This document shows positions 24,090 through 39,290 of a DNA stretch of 64,000 nucleotides, one piece after another; the stretch's first letter is position 1; the number at the start of each line of letters is the position of its first letter. The DNA lies in NCBI GenBank assembly GCA_003586115.2, contig QVOM02000126.1, positions 52,805,234 through 52,869,233 of the forward strand, in the 5' to 3' direction. The translations under genes were made by a program, and so were the position numbers. Source of the stretch: Salvator merianae. Lineage: Eukaryota; Chordata; Lepidosauria; Squamata; Teiidae. The notes under the pieces were generated by a model that did no database searches, was not told where the DNA came from, and saw only the letters and a program-made list of their open reading frames with translations.

Positions 24090-24869
24090 GCCACTACTGG
24101 GAGCTGACAGAAGACTTTCCCATCTAGCCCTTTCTCCTCCCTTCTCCTCTGCGTGCACAACAGACTGGCATCATCAGTGATGGCCAACAAAGGGGATGAA
24201 ACCTCTTCCCTTGCGCAGGTTCAAGAGCTTTTTTTAAAGTTTCCACAGTGTAAGCAGATGGACTTCTTTTTGAAGTTCCCAGAGTTCTGTGTGGCTCTCA
24301 AAGAAAAGTCCACTTGCCAGCACCATGGGAACGTCAAAAAGCCTATGAACCAGGGCAGAGTGAGACCTTTGGTGGTTGCCACTGCCTAGCATGGAATCAA
24401 AACTTTATATTACTAGAAATACTTTGATGTTGATTGATCTTTGTAGAGAAAAGCTGCTTGAGCATACTAGCTAAGCAAATGAGTCTACGACTACTATTGC
24501 TGTTAATAATAATGTATTAATGTATGCATTTAAATTTACCTCTCCGCCAGTATCCTGAAGGCTGTACATGTGTAAGCCTCCAGCGTTATTCTCATACCAT
24601 CTTAATAGTAGGCTAATTAGCAAGATCTGCGTGGGACCTTTATAACACTGTTGGACCAATCTGATGGTGTAGGGGCATACCCATTTGCATCACAAGCATG
24701 TACCTAGGGTGCTGCATACATACATGCCTATGCCCTGGGAGCATTCGCTCCACTGCAAGAGCTCATATTAGGGTATTATAATGACAGAAAGATGGGAAGA
24801 GCAAATATCTATCCTTTCTGATTGCTGTCTTTCTCTCATGTCATGTGGATTTATCTTGAAGCACTCCGT

Positions 24870-24929
24870 GTTTTGCAGAGCACAGGAAAATGGCCAACTT
24901 CTGCAAACATTTCCTGTGCTCTGCAAAAC
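24870..24929. other. Perfect 20-bp stem, 20-nt loop inverted repeat
   Basis: GTTTTGCAGAGCACAGGAAA (24870-24889) is followed, after 20 bases, by its exact reverse complement (24910-24929). Pairing stops at both ends of the arms. The 60-nt hairpin could be a tiny DNA-transposon remnant or a precursor-miRNA-like fold; I do not recognise it as a known miRNA. Confidence 0.85.
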
Positions 24930-26530
24930 TCTAGGTGAACGCTTAAAACCAGGGAATGGAAGTTCCCCAGCTTTGATGGTTTTGTCACTGGGAGCAGTGA
25001 CAGGTGTGCAAGGCACTTGTACTCTCAGCCTAACTCTGTATCCATAGTACTGCAGTGGCTCTATCTGAATCTCTTGTCTGTTCCTACTCACTGTAAGACA
25101 GAGGGCCAGATAGACTTTCTCAGCCTTAGCCTGTTGTTCCAGTGATGCCATTATCCATGGACCTCACAACCCAGATACAGAAGTCATCAAGGTACCCCCT
25201 GTGGTGTTTAGGAAGCCTCTCATGCTCTGCTGTAATGGGAAGTAGTGGAAACTGTGTGCCTTGGTCTAGGGGGCTACTAGACAGGGAGGTACTGGTACCC
25301 CCTCAGACTTGGCAGTACCACTCCTTTTATTTCCTGCAAAATGAGGAAAATACTACTGACCTACATAACGTGAAAGTTGTAAGGACTGGTACAAACTAAT
25401 TTTACTGAACACATTAAACATTCTGTAGAACTACTGTACATTGCTGTATAAATTCAGATTTACTGCAGTCGAGTAGCGCAACGCAGTTAGTTAAAATCTA
25501 CAGTTTACAACATATACCTTAAATACAGATTGTTGGCTTAATCAAAACAGTATTCTTTAGATCACTAATTGCTCCCTTATTTTGACCATGGCAGCCAGGA
25601 ATTTGGCAACTGTAGAAGTCACATTACGGTTATGGTCTGAAAGTAAAAATGTCATGTGAGAGCGATTGGATCTGCCTGTTATATGTTTTAGTAATGGCAG
25701 ATAAGATTCTGCCTTAAACCAAGAGAAAAGCTATGATCTAGAAGTATATGCTCCACTGATACAACCTCAGAATCTTTGGCAAAAGGTTTATCTAACCATT
25801 CCTAATCAAATGTGTATCTCAAGTGACATATTTGAAAACTGCATTTCTATTCATTACAGAGGCTCTCAGGCAGCTTCTTCACAGTCCTTTTCCGTGGAAT
25901 TGGCACACTAATGCAGTCTCTGAGAGGCCAAAGCTCCTGAGGACCACTCTGTCTGTATGACGTTGGTGGCTGGCTTGCTTCCTGGTGCGAAAACAGTGTT
26001 GGAATGCACACTAATGGGGGATCACTTTTAAAGCAATCTCCTGAGCATTCCCTGAGGTGGAGTGGTCCAGCTATCTGCCATGAGGATGGCTGAACCGATT
26101 CAAGTGGCAAGTAGAGCACAATTTCACTCTACTTCTGGAAACTCCCCCAGAAATAGGCTGTTTTCGGTGTGCGGCAGTAATTCCCCTGTCCTGCAACTTT
26201 AGAGGTCAGGGAACTTTCATTCCTGGTCTCTGAAGTTAAGCTGGGATGGGGCCATGATGGAACAAGCATGTCCCTGCTGCACAGCACTGTTCGTTGTTCT
26301 GGTCTTGGCCCGGCTAGAGTAATTCAGGCCGAAACTGTCCTCTGCATTATGTGTCAAATTCCACAATATGGCGAGTTCCCTTATTTTCAAATGTGGTACA
26401 GTATGTGATTTGCAATAAGGACTGGTTCATTACAGATAAATTCTACATTCATGATGTAAGCTTGTCCTCTTTTTGCAGTAAAGACATGTGAATTGTGTCA
26501 GAACGGCTCTGCTTTAATAGAACACGCTTA

Positions 26531-28625
<2,095 letters not shown>

Positions 28626-28830
28626 TTAAATTATTATTCAGATGTATTATTCAAAAGTATTATTATGCCTTATTCCAGTGTGCATCCTGCTCACTATCCT
28701 TGTGGCACATTTATTTACAAAGTTAAGGCAAAAATGCTTTCTTTGAAAGTTTATTTTCACCACACCCATGCACTCATCTCTCTTCTCTTCTCATGAAAGA
28801 CAAAAGCTTCAACAGCCCAAATATTCCTTC

Positions 28831-29290
28831 AAGGATGCCTCCAGATGGTGAGAGGAAAGTGCAGGATCTTGTTTAGATCTGTGCTTGCTTCTCAACATCC
28901 CTGCCAAATGGCAGGGCAGCATTGTGGGGCAAGTGCGGGCCCTTATCTATTTGGACGTTTGCTCCCATGACGGCGCACTGCATACATCTGGGTATTTCAA
29001 TGGCACGAAATACCTGGAAGTGCACAATCATTGCCCCTGTGCATGCATGGTGGCCACTTTCAACTCGTTTCGGCCCTGCACATGCGCAGTGGCCATTTCT
29101 AACAGGATGGCTCCTGAGAGCAAGTGTCCAGACAGGTAAGTTCATATCACTACTCTGGGAATACCCAGAATACCATAGGATTTCACCCCATTATCCCAGG
29201 GCTATTTTAGGATTGCCACAGATAGATGTGGCAATTCCAACATAGCCCTGGGATAATTGCACATTTTAGGTCCTGTTTGGATGCAGACTA
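28831..29290 (+). mobile_element. Non-autonomous element (family M3), about 460 bp
   Basis: The left end GGATGCCTCCAGATGG and right end GTTTGGATGCAGAC are imperfect inverted repeats. The interior carries AAATGGCAGGGCAGCATTGT, CTCCCATGACGGCGCACTGC, GCGCAGTGGCCATTTCTAAC, GACAGGTAAGTTCATATCAC and GTGGCAATTCCAACATAGCC. Related copies lie at 23320-23715, 54380-54837 and, inverted, 52445-52830 and 57643-58075. Open frames through it are incidental. Confidence 0.75.
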
Positions 29291-29499
29291 CGATAGTTGG
29301 AAGTCTTCTTGTTTTGAACATATTAGTCATGAAACATGTTAAAGTCGGGACGAATATCCTTCTCTGTTCTGTTAATGTATAAACTGTTTTCTAATTAAGA
29401 GACTAGTAAATCATGTAAAAACAAATGGGGATGAAAGGAAAGTGAGTATTTTTCCCCTTTAACAATAATGTTACTCCTAATTTACCAAAAAAAATTTCT

Positions 29500-29830
29500 G
29501 CAAACAGTGGAATAGATTGCTTTTTATCTAATTTTTTATTAATTGCCTTTCTTAAAATGATCAAGGCAAAAGAAGGCAAGAAAATTGCAAAAACAAGCTT
29601 ATAAAACAAACATTTAAAAAAATTAAAATCCTTTAAGCATAGTTAAAATGGTCAATACCTAGCTATACAAAATATAATAACAACCTACTGGACCCTAAAT
29701 AGTGCTATGAATAAACTAGAGCCATGCCTTTATTTGATGCCAGAAAAAAACACCCAGTATCAGATAAACCTTCCTGGGGAATGAATTCTATAGCCAAGGA
29801 ATCAACACTAAGAAAGCCCTATTTCTGGAC
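29500..29830 (-). repeat. LINE 3' fragment (L2-like), minus strand
   Basis: On the minus strand it reads AGGGCTTTCTTAGTGTTGAT, then TCCTTGGCTATAGAATTCAT, a decayed form of the segment just before the end of L2-type coding sequence. An AT-rich tail follows. The same position in the LINE at 46018-48400 is occupied by ATTCTGGAACAGCCGGCC. Confidence 0.5.
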
Positions 29831-29837
29831 ACAATGG

Positions 29838-30625
29838 GCCTATTTGTACTTGATGTCAAGCACGTTTGCACCACAAGACAGCTGAAGCAACCAGAAGTTG
29901 TGTTCATCCCCTCCTAATCACTACTGCAGGTGGTACAGTAAACTGTAGTCTCCAACCTTACCTGGAGCTCATAATGAGCTTCAGGTAAGGCACTGTTCAC
30001 ATGTTCCTGTGGTATGGCGGCCATCTTGGTGTGATCTGCTCATCACGCATGCACAATGGGGCAATACAGTCTGCGCAATGCCCCAATCGGACCTGCGATG
30101 CCGGATCGGGTCATGTGATGCCCAATCTGGCCGTGTGATGCCCAGTTGGCCCCATGCCTGATCCCTACCATGGTAGTGGCTGGGTAGCATCCAGCTGCTG
30201 CCATGGTGACTGGCAGACTCATACATCATGCAGGCATGTGCAGGTGTGATCAGCTGATTGCACCTGTGTGATGGGCTGATTGTGCCAGCGCCCTCAGGCC
30301 TACACAATCGGGCCATGCAATGCCCTGACTGGGCATCACACAACCTGATTTGGGCATCGCAGGCCCAATTGGGGCATTGCATGGGTCTAATTGGGCCTGC
30401 ACGATTGGGCAGGCCTGATTGAACAATTGCGCATGTGCACAGTGCTGCTGCTGGCTGCTGCAATGGTGAGGATCGGGATGTGTATTGGAGTTCGCACTAT
30501 GAACACAGGTATCCAGCTTCAAGTCCAGTTTTCAACTGTGCAGTGCGAACAGTGTCCGCACTACAAGGTAGAGTACTATGCTAGCACAGACTAATTGGTC
30601 TGTGCTAGCGCAGTAAGTGCAAAAA
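29838..30625. mobile_element. M5-type element with large internal inverted repeat
   Basis: The left end GGGCCTATTTGTACTTGATG and right end CAGTAAGTGCAAAAATTATT are loosely inverted repeats of the GGGCCTTTTCGCACT type. The interior contains two facing arms of about 56 bp (30075-30130 and 30325-30380), about 85% complementary and built from GCAATGCCCCAATCGGACC and GATGCCCAATCTGG motifs. It also has a 12-bp perfect hairpin, GCTAGCACAGAC at 30580-30591 with its mirror at 30598-30609. There is no transposase. Confidence 0.6.
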
Positions 30626-31168
30626 TTATTTTATGGCTACAATAAAAATTTTTTGAGATGAAGCCTGAGTGAACTCAGCTTCTAAGGAGACACCTACAAT
30701 ATGGCATTCCATGTCAATGTTCAAGGGATAAAATCCCTTACTAAATATTCTAAATTTAATACCATAATTACATTACCTTTTCACTATGCTTATTACTTCA
30801 CAGTTAAAGAACTAACAGTACAATCCTCACATATTTATTCAGAAGTCAGTGTTGTGTGTCTAATGGAACTTACTCCCAGCTAAATGTAGCCTTAACTTGC
30901 AATTTTAAATCAAATTATTGAGGAAGCTTTCACATTAAAAAATAAAAAATGGTTTCCTTGCAGACAATGACGCAGGGCCTGTTGAACATCTTCAGATGCT
31001 ATCTCTTCTCTTCTGACCTCTGTGTTGATTGCTTGGGCCAAGTAAAGATTACAGTGTTCTCAAAAACTGGAAAAGCAGCTGCCCACCGGCATGACATTTT
31101 AAACAATTTGTGAGAATATAATGCGATTAGGAACACTTTCAAAAGCCGCAGTACTCATACATTCTTTT

Positions 31169-31196
31169 GTGTGTGTGTGTGTGTGGGGGGGGGGGG
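31169..31196. repeat. (GT)n followed by a 12-base G run
   Basis: A GT dinucleotide tract passes directly into twelve consecutive G (31185-31196). Confidence 0.95.
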
Positions 31197-31289
31197 AGCA
31201 GCAATTCACTTTATATATTTCATCTCCTGCAAAGTCTTCTGTTTTAAAGATAGGTGCCCCTGGAGGTGTCACGGTGTACAGACTGAAGT

Positions 31290-31660
31290 AAAAATGGGCT
31301 GGTAATAAGATTATTGTTTTCAGAAAAACGGTAGGCTAATCTCATCACCAGTGCAAGATCTAATGTGATTATAATAAATGACCCCAAGAGGGCATTGTGC
31401 ATACCGTAAAGGATTTAGAGACCCTTTGTGAGTACATGAACAGTTCCACATAATTAGACTTCGACCTACAAAAATAATGACCCCTTTCCCCTTAGTTCTT
31501 GAAAATTACTTTTCTCTAATCAACAAGCTTCAGAAAATGGTCTGTATCACACCTGTAATTTTATCTATAAACATTAAATAGGCACTTTTCAGAAGTACTT
31601 TTGACTGATAAACCATTATCACCCCCAACTAAAGAGTTTGAGAATGGGTTGTTATTGAAA
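31290..31660. other. Repeat-free AT-rich block; possible conserved non-coding element
   Basis: No repeat or coding frame is apparent. Motifs resemble transcription-factor sites: TAATAAGATTATTG, AGGCTAATCTCATC, CACATAATTAGACTTCG, TTTCTCTAATCAACAAGC and TTTATCTATAAACATTAAAT. The block is a weaker candidate than 18420-19260. Confidence 0.3.
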
Positions 31661-32248
31661 ATCCTATGCACTTCATCTTTCTGATATGTTCCCTGATTAG
31701 ATACTGTCTTTGACAACCGAAAAGGATGGAACTTGACATATAATTTTATATACTCTGTGCATCAGTAGCAATTTCTTGGCTTTTTGATTTTGCCAGCTGG
31801 GTTGAAGCTACCTCAAAAGGTGAACATACAAATCTTTCATGATGTGTTCCAATGTAATAAGTACACAGAAACGTTTTAGCATCGCTGTAGTAAAAACTGA
31901 CTTGTTATACTCTCTAGAAAGGAATGCAATGGGAAGTATTCTGTTCAGCCTTGCCATAGAAGTACATTCAAGATGGCAAGCAGATGAGGACAAAATATAT
32001 AAATTGTGTATATATGCAAAACTATATCCGTTATACAGATCTAAGCTGCGTTTCCACGCAATAAAAAAAAGGATCATCAAGGGTCTCAGAAACAGTATCA
32101 AAGTGCTCATCCCATCTTTCATGCACATTAAAGGATGGAAAATGCATTTCCAAAGTGCATTAGAAGTGGACTGGAGATGGGATGAGAATGGGATAAGAAC
32201 ATTATCACATGCTACTTCCTCCAAGATGCTTTGCTGCATGAACATAAC

Positions 32249-32251
<3 letters not shown>

Positions 32252-32285
<34 letters not shown>
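32252..32285. repeat. (AC)17 microsatellite
   Basis: Uninterrupted AC dinucleotides. Short open frames on both strands run through it and are meaningless. Confidence 0.97.
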
Positions 32286-32287
<2 letters not shown>

Positions 32288-32829
32288 TCAGCAAATGCAG
32301 ATTTTAAAAATAATTACAATTGATATAACTGAAAAAGATACAAATCTCAATGGACAGCTGGAAAAGAACATTATGGAGAAGTCCTTGGCTGAAGTTCAGT
32401 GCATCTTCACTTGGAAAGTCACACTAGCAGGATAAGCCTATGCATAGTTTCAAAGGAGCCTATTCCCAGTTAAAAGTGTATATGGTTTCAATCACAATTT
32501 GACTTTTTGTGGTTTGAAGTCAGAAAGGATTTTAAGTAAATGCAGTTTGTTAATAGTTGTCCCCAAACCAGCAGAAGTGTTTTCAGAAATATGAACTCCA
32601 CTGTTATCACTGCATGGATTCTGCTGCACTTTGACCTCACTATCAATGCACACTCACCCCAGATGCATTTACTGTACAGATCTATTAATTCAGAAAACCA
32701 TGCCATCAGGTGAACAGGACTATACCTTCTGTAGTATTTCGCCACAATAGATGTCTGTTGCCTTTCAACTACAAGACACTGGTTTTGCCACAAGATGCCA
32801 ATAAGCCTACTTCTTTGGAATGATCCATA

Positions 32830-33278
32830 AGGCCTATTTACAGCGGTCTGCCAATGAGTCCCCAGATGCTCAGCGGACAGGCCTGTCTGCACAGCCCTGC
32901 TGCCACAGCATCCAGACGCATCTACAGTCACTCCTGGATGCTACTAAGCTGTGGACAACAGAAATGCCCACAGTTTTACCCAGAGCAGCTGGATGGCTCC
33001 CGTCAGCCACATTCGCACCCTCTTCTGGGTGTGAACACTGCGAGTGGGTGGAGTGGGGAGGCTGAGCAGTCATGTGCCAAGTCCCAATCACCATGACAAT
33101 GGCCAGATGCTACCATGGCCACTGTCATGATGGTTGGGCCTGCCATCTGCATTCTGGGTGCTGGAGGACCAGTTCCATCTCTCAAAGTGTGGATGGCCGC
33201 CACACTGCTGGGTCTTGTACAGTCTAGAATGATACTGTTATACTATTCTAGGTTGTAAAGTGTGACTAGGTCCTTACT
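32830..33278. mobile_element. M5-type inverted-repeat element, about 450 bp
   Basis: It starts AAGGCCTATTTACAGCGG and ends AAAGTGTGACTAGGTCCTT, loosely inverted. The middle carries TCTTCTGGGTGTGAACACTG, CAATCACCATGACAATGGCC and GCTACCATGGCCACTGTCAT, the last two being facing repeats that also resemble the middle of the copy at 37016-37474. Confidence 0.6.
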
Positions 33279-33605
33279 TTGCTATAAGGATGTATCCATT
33301 CAGGTCCTTTTATGCATTACATGTCACACTGCACTGCTTATTCATACAGACAGTTCTTTTGACTGATTTTCATATACCAGGATATAGGGAGTTTCAAAGG
33401 AGATGAGCATCAACAATTTATATTGAATTGGAAAATGGAGATATACACAGAGCTCTCTTGCCTACCATCCAAGCAGAATTGCTTTGAAAATATGGCTGAT
33501 TAGCAATTGAAAACTAGCTGCTGGGGGCTTAGCATCTGATTTGGGATGATGAATGTTCACTCTCTAAATACTTGGGCCACAGAGGGAATCAACGTCAGAC
33601 CCTTA

Positions 33606-34058
<453 letters not shown>

Positions 34059-35735
34059 CTAGGGAATGCTTCATCTCCTTGTTGGCCTACTTGGGGCAAT
34101 ATGACATTTGATTGGGTCCAATGTTTCACTGTTGTAAGATTGCATTACTATCATCTTTCTGTATTTCTAAAAAGCCTGTTACCAGTAAAAGACAGACAGC
34201 ATTGCACATTATTTCAAAAACTTCTCTCTCTTTTACCCAACTCTTCCTAGATCTCAGAGTAGAAAAAATAATCTTCACAAGATAGCAGTCTTCTAAAGAG
34301 ACATTTAATCGTGTGAAGAGACATTTCAGACTAAAAATGAAGGTTGAATTTACGCTGAATTTACACTCTTTATGAATAGAAGACCGATGGTAATATTTCG
34401 CTTTTCCTCAGTTAACCTTGAAATTTAAGGCTGGCTGCTTGGTTTGAAACACAGTGCTTTTTGGTAGCTCTTTAAATGTCAAAAAAGTTTATGTTTATAG
34501 AACATCTGAGGTGAATGGTTGAAATATGGTATTGGTTTTGAAAAAGTCATGGGGTTTTGTTCACTGACAAAACAAATATGTTCTTCTAGGTTTTGTTGAA
34601 AGTCAAACTACAGGAGCTAATAATCAAATGCATATGATGTCTCTTCATCCTTTCACATAAATAAAACAAACTTTATAGTGCAGGGGACATTTAAATAGTT
34701 CAAAACATCCATCACCAGTCCAGGCTTAACAGAAAGCAAAGGCACAACAGAGGGAAAATTGCACATTATAAAATGAAGAATTCATGGAATGATTTATTTT
34801 TCTAACTGTTCATTCTCCTAAATATCACAGACTGCCTCTGAGCAAAATGTCTAACATTTGCAGATTCTGCAGGCAGACAGAGGAAAGGCAGAAAAAACTG
34901 ATTTGTGCAAAATGGAAAGGTGATTAGGGACAGTCAAGGCTGTTGCTAAAACAATGCACACTGAAAACAGACATTTCTTCAAGGATATAGGAGCAGCTAG
35001 CTGGGTACTTATGATCTTCAGGCAACTGTGAGTGCCCATCATTTATAATTCCTTCCTTATATGTTTACTGCTTATGCCTGTAAAGCAGCTCATTTCAATG
35101 GGAAAAGAACGCAGATAGGTAGAATGAAGATAGTGAAAAGTAGAAGAAAACGAACGACTTGAAACTGAAAACTGATATTATGCCTAATGATTCAAACATG
35201 CCGATTTCCATAATTTTCTAGCCAATGGTTTTTAAAACGTGGGTTTTTAAATTAATTTATTTTCTTCTCCTGTTTTTCCTGTCTTCCACTGTGGAACCTC
35301 AGGCGATGCTCTTGTTTGTCTTGCCTTTCAGAGTAACTTTTGGCCAGAGACTGCCAGGAACAATTTTGCCTTGCATTTGAACAAGGATCCCTTAGCTAGT
35401 TGTACATGAGTTATCCTTTCAGACAATGCTCAGCTTAGATACTGTGTTTTGTAATCAATTGTATTATTCTACTACTCATTTAATGAAATTGTTCTTTCAT
35501 CATAATTAAACTAGAGTGACTCAAAGTCCTCCCTCCCCATTTTCTCTTGGATTCAGCTAATCAATTATGAAACCAAATCCTCAATTAAAAGATTTTTACA
35601 TGTGGGAATGTGGGCACATATGTCTGAAGTTCCCACACTAGTGACCAGCTCAAATGTAGGTGTGAAACCCACCCATTGATCAAAGACAAATGCAAACTTA
35701 AGATGCAGAGCAAGAAAATAGAATGTTTTAAGAGA

Positions 35736-35990
35736 CAATGGGTCTTTTCGCACTTTCTACTTTGGAATCTTCAAATCTGAACATTCCAAGGTGGAACGGT
35801 CCACGTGATGCAGTGGCCATTCGTGCTGTGAGGGCTGGAACATTCTGGAAATGTCTGGCTGCTGCCATCTGACTGGGATGTGGTGCATGACTGCATAGCA
35901 GCACTGCACCATAGCTTGTGGCATTCGCACCAGGAAGTAGGTGTGAATGCTGCGTACCGGGAGCAGTCCAAAATGTGGAAGCACTTCTCT
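35736..35990. mobile_element. M5-type element, left part
   Basis: TGGGTCTTTTCGCACTTTCT opens the copy. TCTGAACATTCCAAGGTGGA, GCAGTGGCCATTCGTGCTGT, GGAAGTAGGTGTGAATGCTG and ACCGGGAGCAGTCC follow in the same order as in 37016-37474. The right end is missing or unclear. Confidence 0.65.
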
Positions 35991-36371
35991 AAGAACTTTA
36001 AGTTTCTGGGGAACAGCACACTCTATGCAGTAACTGACAAGCAACTTCCAAGACTATCTCTGAAACCACATCTACTTAGCTTCAGGAAGATGATGGTTTT
36101 ATGTGTCTATAGACCATGAAGTACTTGTAGCCCTTTCCAAACTTGCTGGTATTCCAGTGTGAAAGAGGATCTAGACCCGTGCTGTCTGCACACTAGTGCA
36201 AGTTAACAGACTAGGCCACAGTCCAGGATAGAGCATAAAAATGGTGCCCTATCCTGGTCCACCAGTACAACTTTTAAAAGTAATTCACAATTGGGCCACT
36301 GTCTGTAAACCCAGCCATGAAGGACACATGGAAAGCACGTCCCGGTGGTCTGGTATTCTGTGTGAGGTTTT

Positions 36372-36389
36372 TGTGTGTGTGTGTGTGTG
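36372..36389. repeat. (TG)9 microsatellite
   Basis: Short uninterrupted TG run. Confidence 0.9.
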
Positions 36390-37015
36390 GTGTACATGGA
36401 AGTGCCACCAGAATTTGGTGCACTGCCAAAAAGGGTTTGGCTGGAACCACTAAAAGCCTTCGAAGACTGGGAGATGGCTTCAAAGGTTGCACTCAATCTT
36501 TGAAGCTGATGCTTGGGCCTGGCCTGAAATGAGTTATCTGAATACGGAAAGCTCTAGAAGTGGGCTACCACTAGTCTGGTGCAGCATGGGCTGGACTCAG
36601 TGGCTCACAGTACAAACATACAGGGACAGCCAGTGGAGCTGCACTGGTGGTGTAGCAATATGAGTTCTGGGTGTGAGGTCCTCTGATCAGTTATAGAAGA
36701 CAGCATGTGTCCACATGATGAAACATGCCACTCCTACTACTGCACAGCTGAATTCCCCCCAACTGCCCAACTGGTTCCAGTTTGCTGGTTGGCACTGTAT
36801 ACCTGGCTAAGAATAGTAAACACAAAATATATTTTTAAAAATTGAATTTCTTCCCTTTTAGAATACAATCATCCCCTTGCTTCTTTTACAGTATGAATTT
36901 AACTATCAGTGGGAAGCAAACTTTCCCTGACAGCACTTTGCATAACTCAGTGGTTTACAGAAATGTAGCTGCTGAATTATGAAAGGGATGACTATACCAT
37001 TTTCTTTATCTCTTA

Positions 37016-37474
37016 GACCTACACGGTACTTCCATACTTTTCATCTTGGAATGTTTGCAACTGAACATTCCAAGATAGAACAACCCTCGCAGTGCAGCGG
37101 CCATTCACACTGCGAGGGTTGGAACATCCCAGAAATGGGTTTCCAGCATTCACAGTGCAAATGCTGGCCAATCACCATGACAGTGGCTGGGGAAACATCC
37201 AGCAGCTGCCATAGTGACCAGGGATGCATAACGTGGTGCAACTGCACAGCCTCAGTCATGCTGCATTGCACAGTACAACATCCACACCCAGAAGTAGGTG
37301 GAACACTGTGTACTGGGAGCAATCCATCTTCTCCTGATACAGCTGTGGAGCACAAAATAGAAGTGATTGGGAGTGACTGTAGCACTTCCCAGTCTCTAGG
37401 GCATCCACACAGTGCAGATGCACTTCCCTAGTGACCATACAGATGCTTACTAGTGAAAAGTGCAAACAGGCCCA
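37016..37474. mobile_element. M5-type inverted-repeat element, about 460 bp
   Basis: The left part has CATACTTTTCATCTTGGAATG and the right end has GAAAAGTGCAAACAGGCCC. The interior contains an internal hairpin (TGGAATGTTTGCAACTGAAC and ATTCCA) and the blocks CACTGCGAGGGTTGGAACAT, CCAATCACCATGACAGTGGC, GTACTGGGAGCAATCC and GTGATTGGGAGTGACTG. It is the most complete of the AT-richer M5 copies. Confidence 0.65.
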
Positions 37475-38187
37475 CACTGACTTGATTTCAAACTATACAA
37501 AATGCCTATGAGTAATAATTGGTTCAGTCCATTAGAAATTTGTGGAATAGCCTGTTCCAGAAGTTCCTCCTTCATTTCAGAAACTTATGAAGGTGGGGAT
37601 TTCAACAACAACAACAACAAAGGATACTATTTTTGATAATAAGAATCTGTTGGAACAACACTGAAATTTAAACATCTATAGTTAATTTTCTTGTTTTAGT
37701 CGAAGAGTTAGAGAGCAAATCTTACAGAAGAAGAACATGAGAGACCCATACAGGTAACCCATGTTTTATGTGCAATTTTGCCATAGCAGCTGCAGAGCAC
37801 AGCTGGTGTTCAGCTAAAAAGTCATTCACCATTTGCACAGAAGAAATTGCTACATTCCCTGCAATTCTATATAAACACAAGAAAATTTAAAACAGAAAAT
37901 GAAGCTGAACTTAAGTTATGTTTTCTGGTGTGAAATGGATTTGTTTTGGCCGATGATCAACATTAAGTATGTATGAATATTTCTCATGGGCGAATCATAG
38001 GTATACTTTAAATAACATTGACATTAGCTCCCCTGGTTTGATATTAAACATTAGCACAAAATATACAAAAAGACCAGTATCTTTTTAGTTTCATATTAAG
38101 TATGTGAAACAACAGAGGACATAAAATCATTTTCTTTGCTCATGTTCAACCTTAGTTGTTGATAATGCTTTTTGAGTTTAATGCCTT

Positions 38188-38381
38188 GAACCTGTCTTGG
38201 AGAGACAGACAGGAGGCCTCTAAAGGCCATTTGCAGAGAACTGAGATTAGGTGAAGGTTTTGCCTTCATCTTCTGCTTGAGGATGCCCAGAAGCAGTCGG
38301 TGGGCAACTGTGTGAGACAGAATGCTGGACTAGATGGGCTGTAGCCCGATCCAGCAGGGCTCCTCCTATATTATGTTCTAA
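38188..38381 (+). repeat. LINE 3' end fragment (CR1/L2-like)
   Basis: It contains AGGCCTCTAAAGGCCATTTG, GGATGCCCAGAAGCAGTCGG, GCTGGACTAGATGGGCTGTA and CGATCCAGCAGGGCTCCTCC, which align along their length with 18200-18392. Confidence 0.75.
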
Positions 38382-39290
38382 CCCGTTTTAACAGTGGGTG
38401 CCTTTGGGTTTCAAAGAACAAATGCAGTTAACTAAAAGGTGAAGAAATTCTAAACGTTAGAGGGCCCTTACCCTATTTCTTTCCACTGCCTCATGCTCAT
38501 TAATGAAGATTGCTGAGACAATCATAATTCTAACGATGAGAGTGCACTTCAGGCAGCCAATGGGAAAGCTCTGTTTCCCAAAGGCAGCTTTTACTCCAGT
38601 GAAGCCTAAGGGGCATTGAATCTTGGAGTATATTCAGTCATGGCAAGGCCTGGTGAACAAAGCAACATCGCATGAATTAGATGAAGGTTAGTAGCAGGAC
38701 ACATCATGCATAGAAACCCTCTGCACCAAAGGAGGCAACTCATCCAGGGATCGCCTGCAAAGATTTTCAATGACTGAGCACTGACAGCCTATGGCATTGA
38801 TCTTCACCCTTGTTCACATCACAGAGCACGGGGATGACATGGGTCTGTTCGCAGAGTGTAAAGAAAAATTTGCCCTTTCTCAGCTGTTATATGGCTTAGA
38901 AAAAATATTACTAAGGGAATATTGTTGCTTGTATGACATTATTATGTTAAATATGGAGCATACATATTTTAACTTGGGGGGGGGATGGGATCCAACAGCA
39001 AACTATCTGAATCTGGTTTGCAAAACACCAGAGCTCTGACTGTGAGGTGGAAAGTATTTTTAGCTTCGGAATACGACGCGCCTCACAAAGAAAATATGAA
39101 GTACTGTTGATCATGCTGACCTGAACCTGAGCCAAACAATTCCCCATTTCTGGGTTCATCTGCCATAAGCAAATCCATCTTACTGGGGCTGACAGCCGAA
39201 TTCTAAACTCAAAGCAATCTCTGTAGAAGTTTTATATATGTTTGTGTAAATTATACAGGTTTTAAAAAGCATGAGGTACTGAATAGGTAC

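Noticed and set aside
26180..26260. A second 5S-like stretch (CTCTGAAGTTAAGCTGGGAT)
   Set aside because: Only about 23 bases resemble 5S rRNA, with no support on either side. It may be chance or a very old SINE.
31839..32435. 198-codon plus-strand open frame
   Set aside because: It crosses an AC microsatellite (a run of threonine and histidine), is matched by an equally long antisense frame, and has no recognisable domain.
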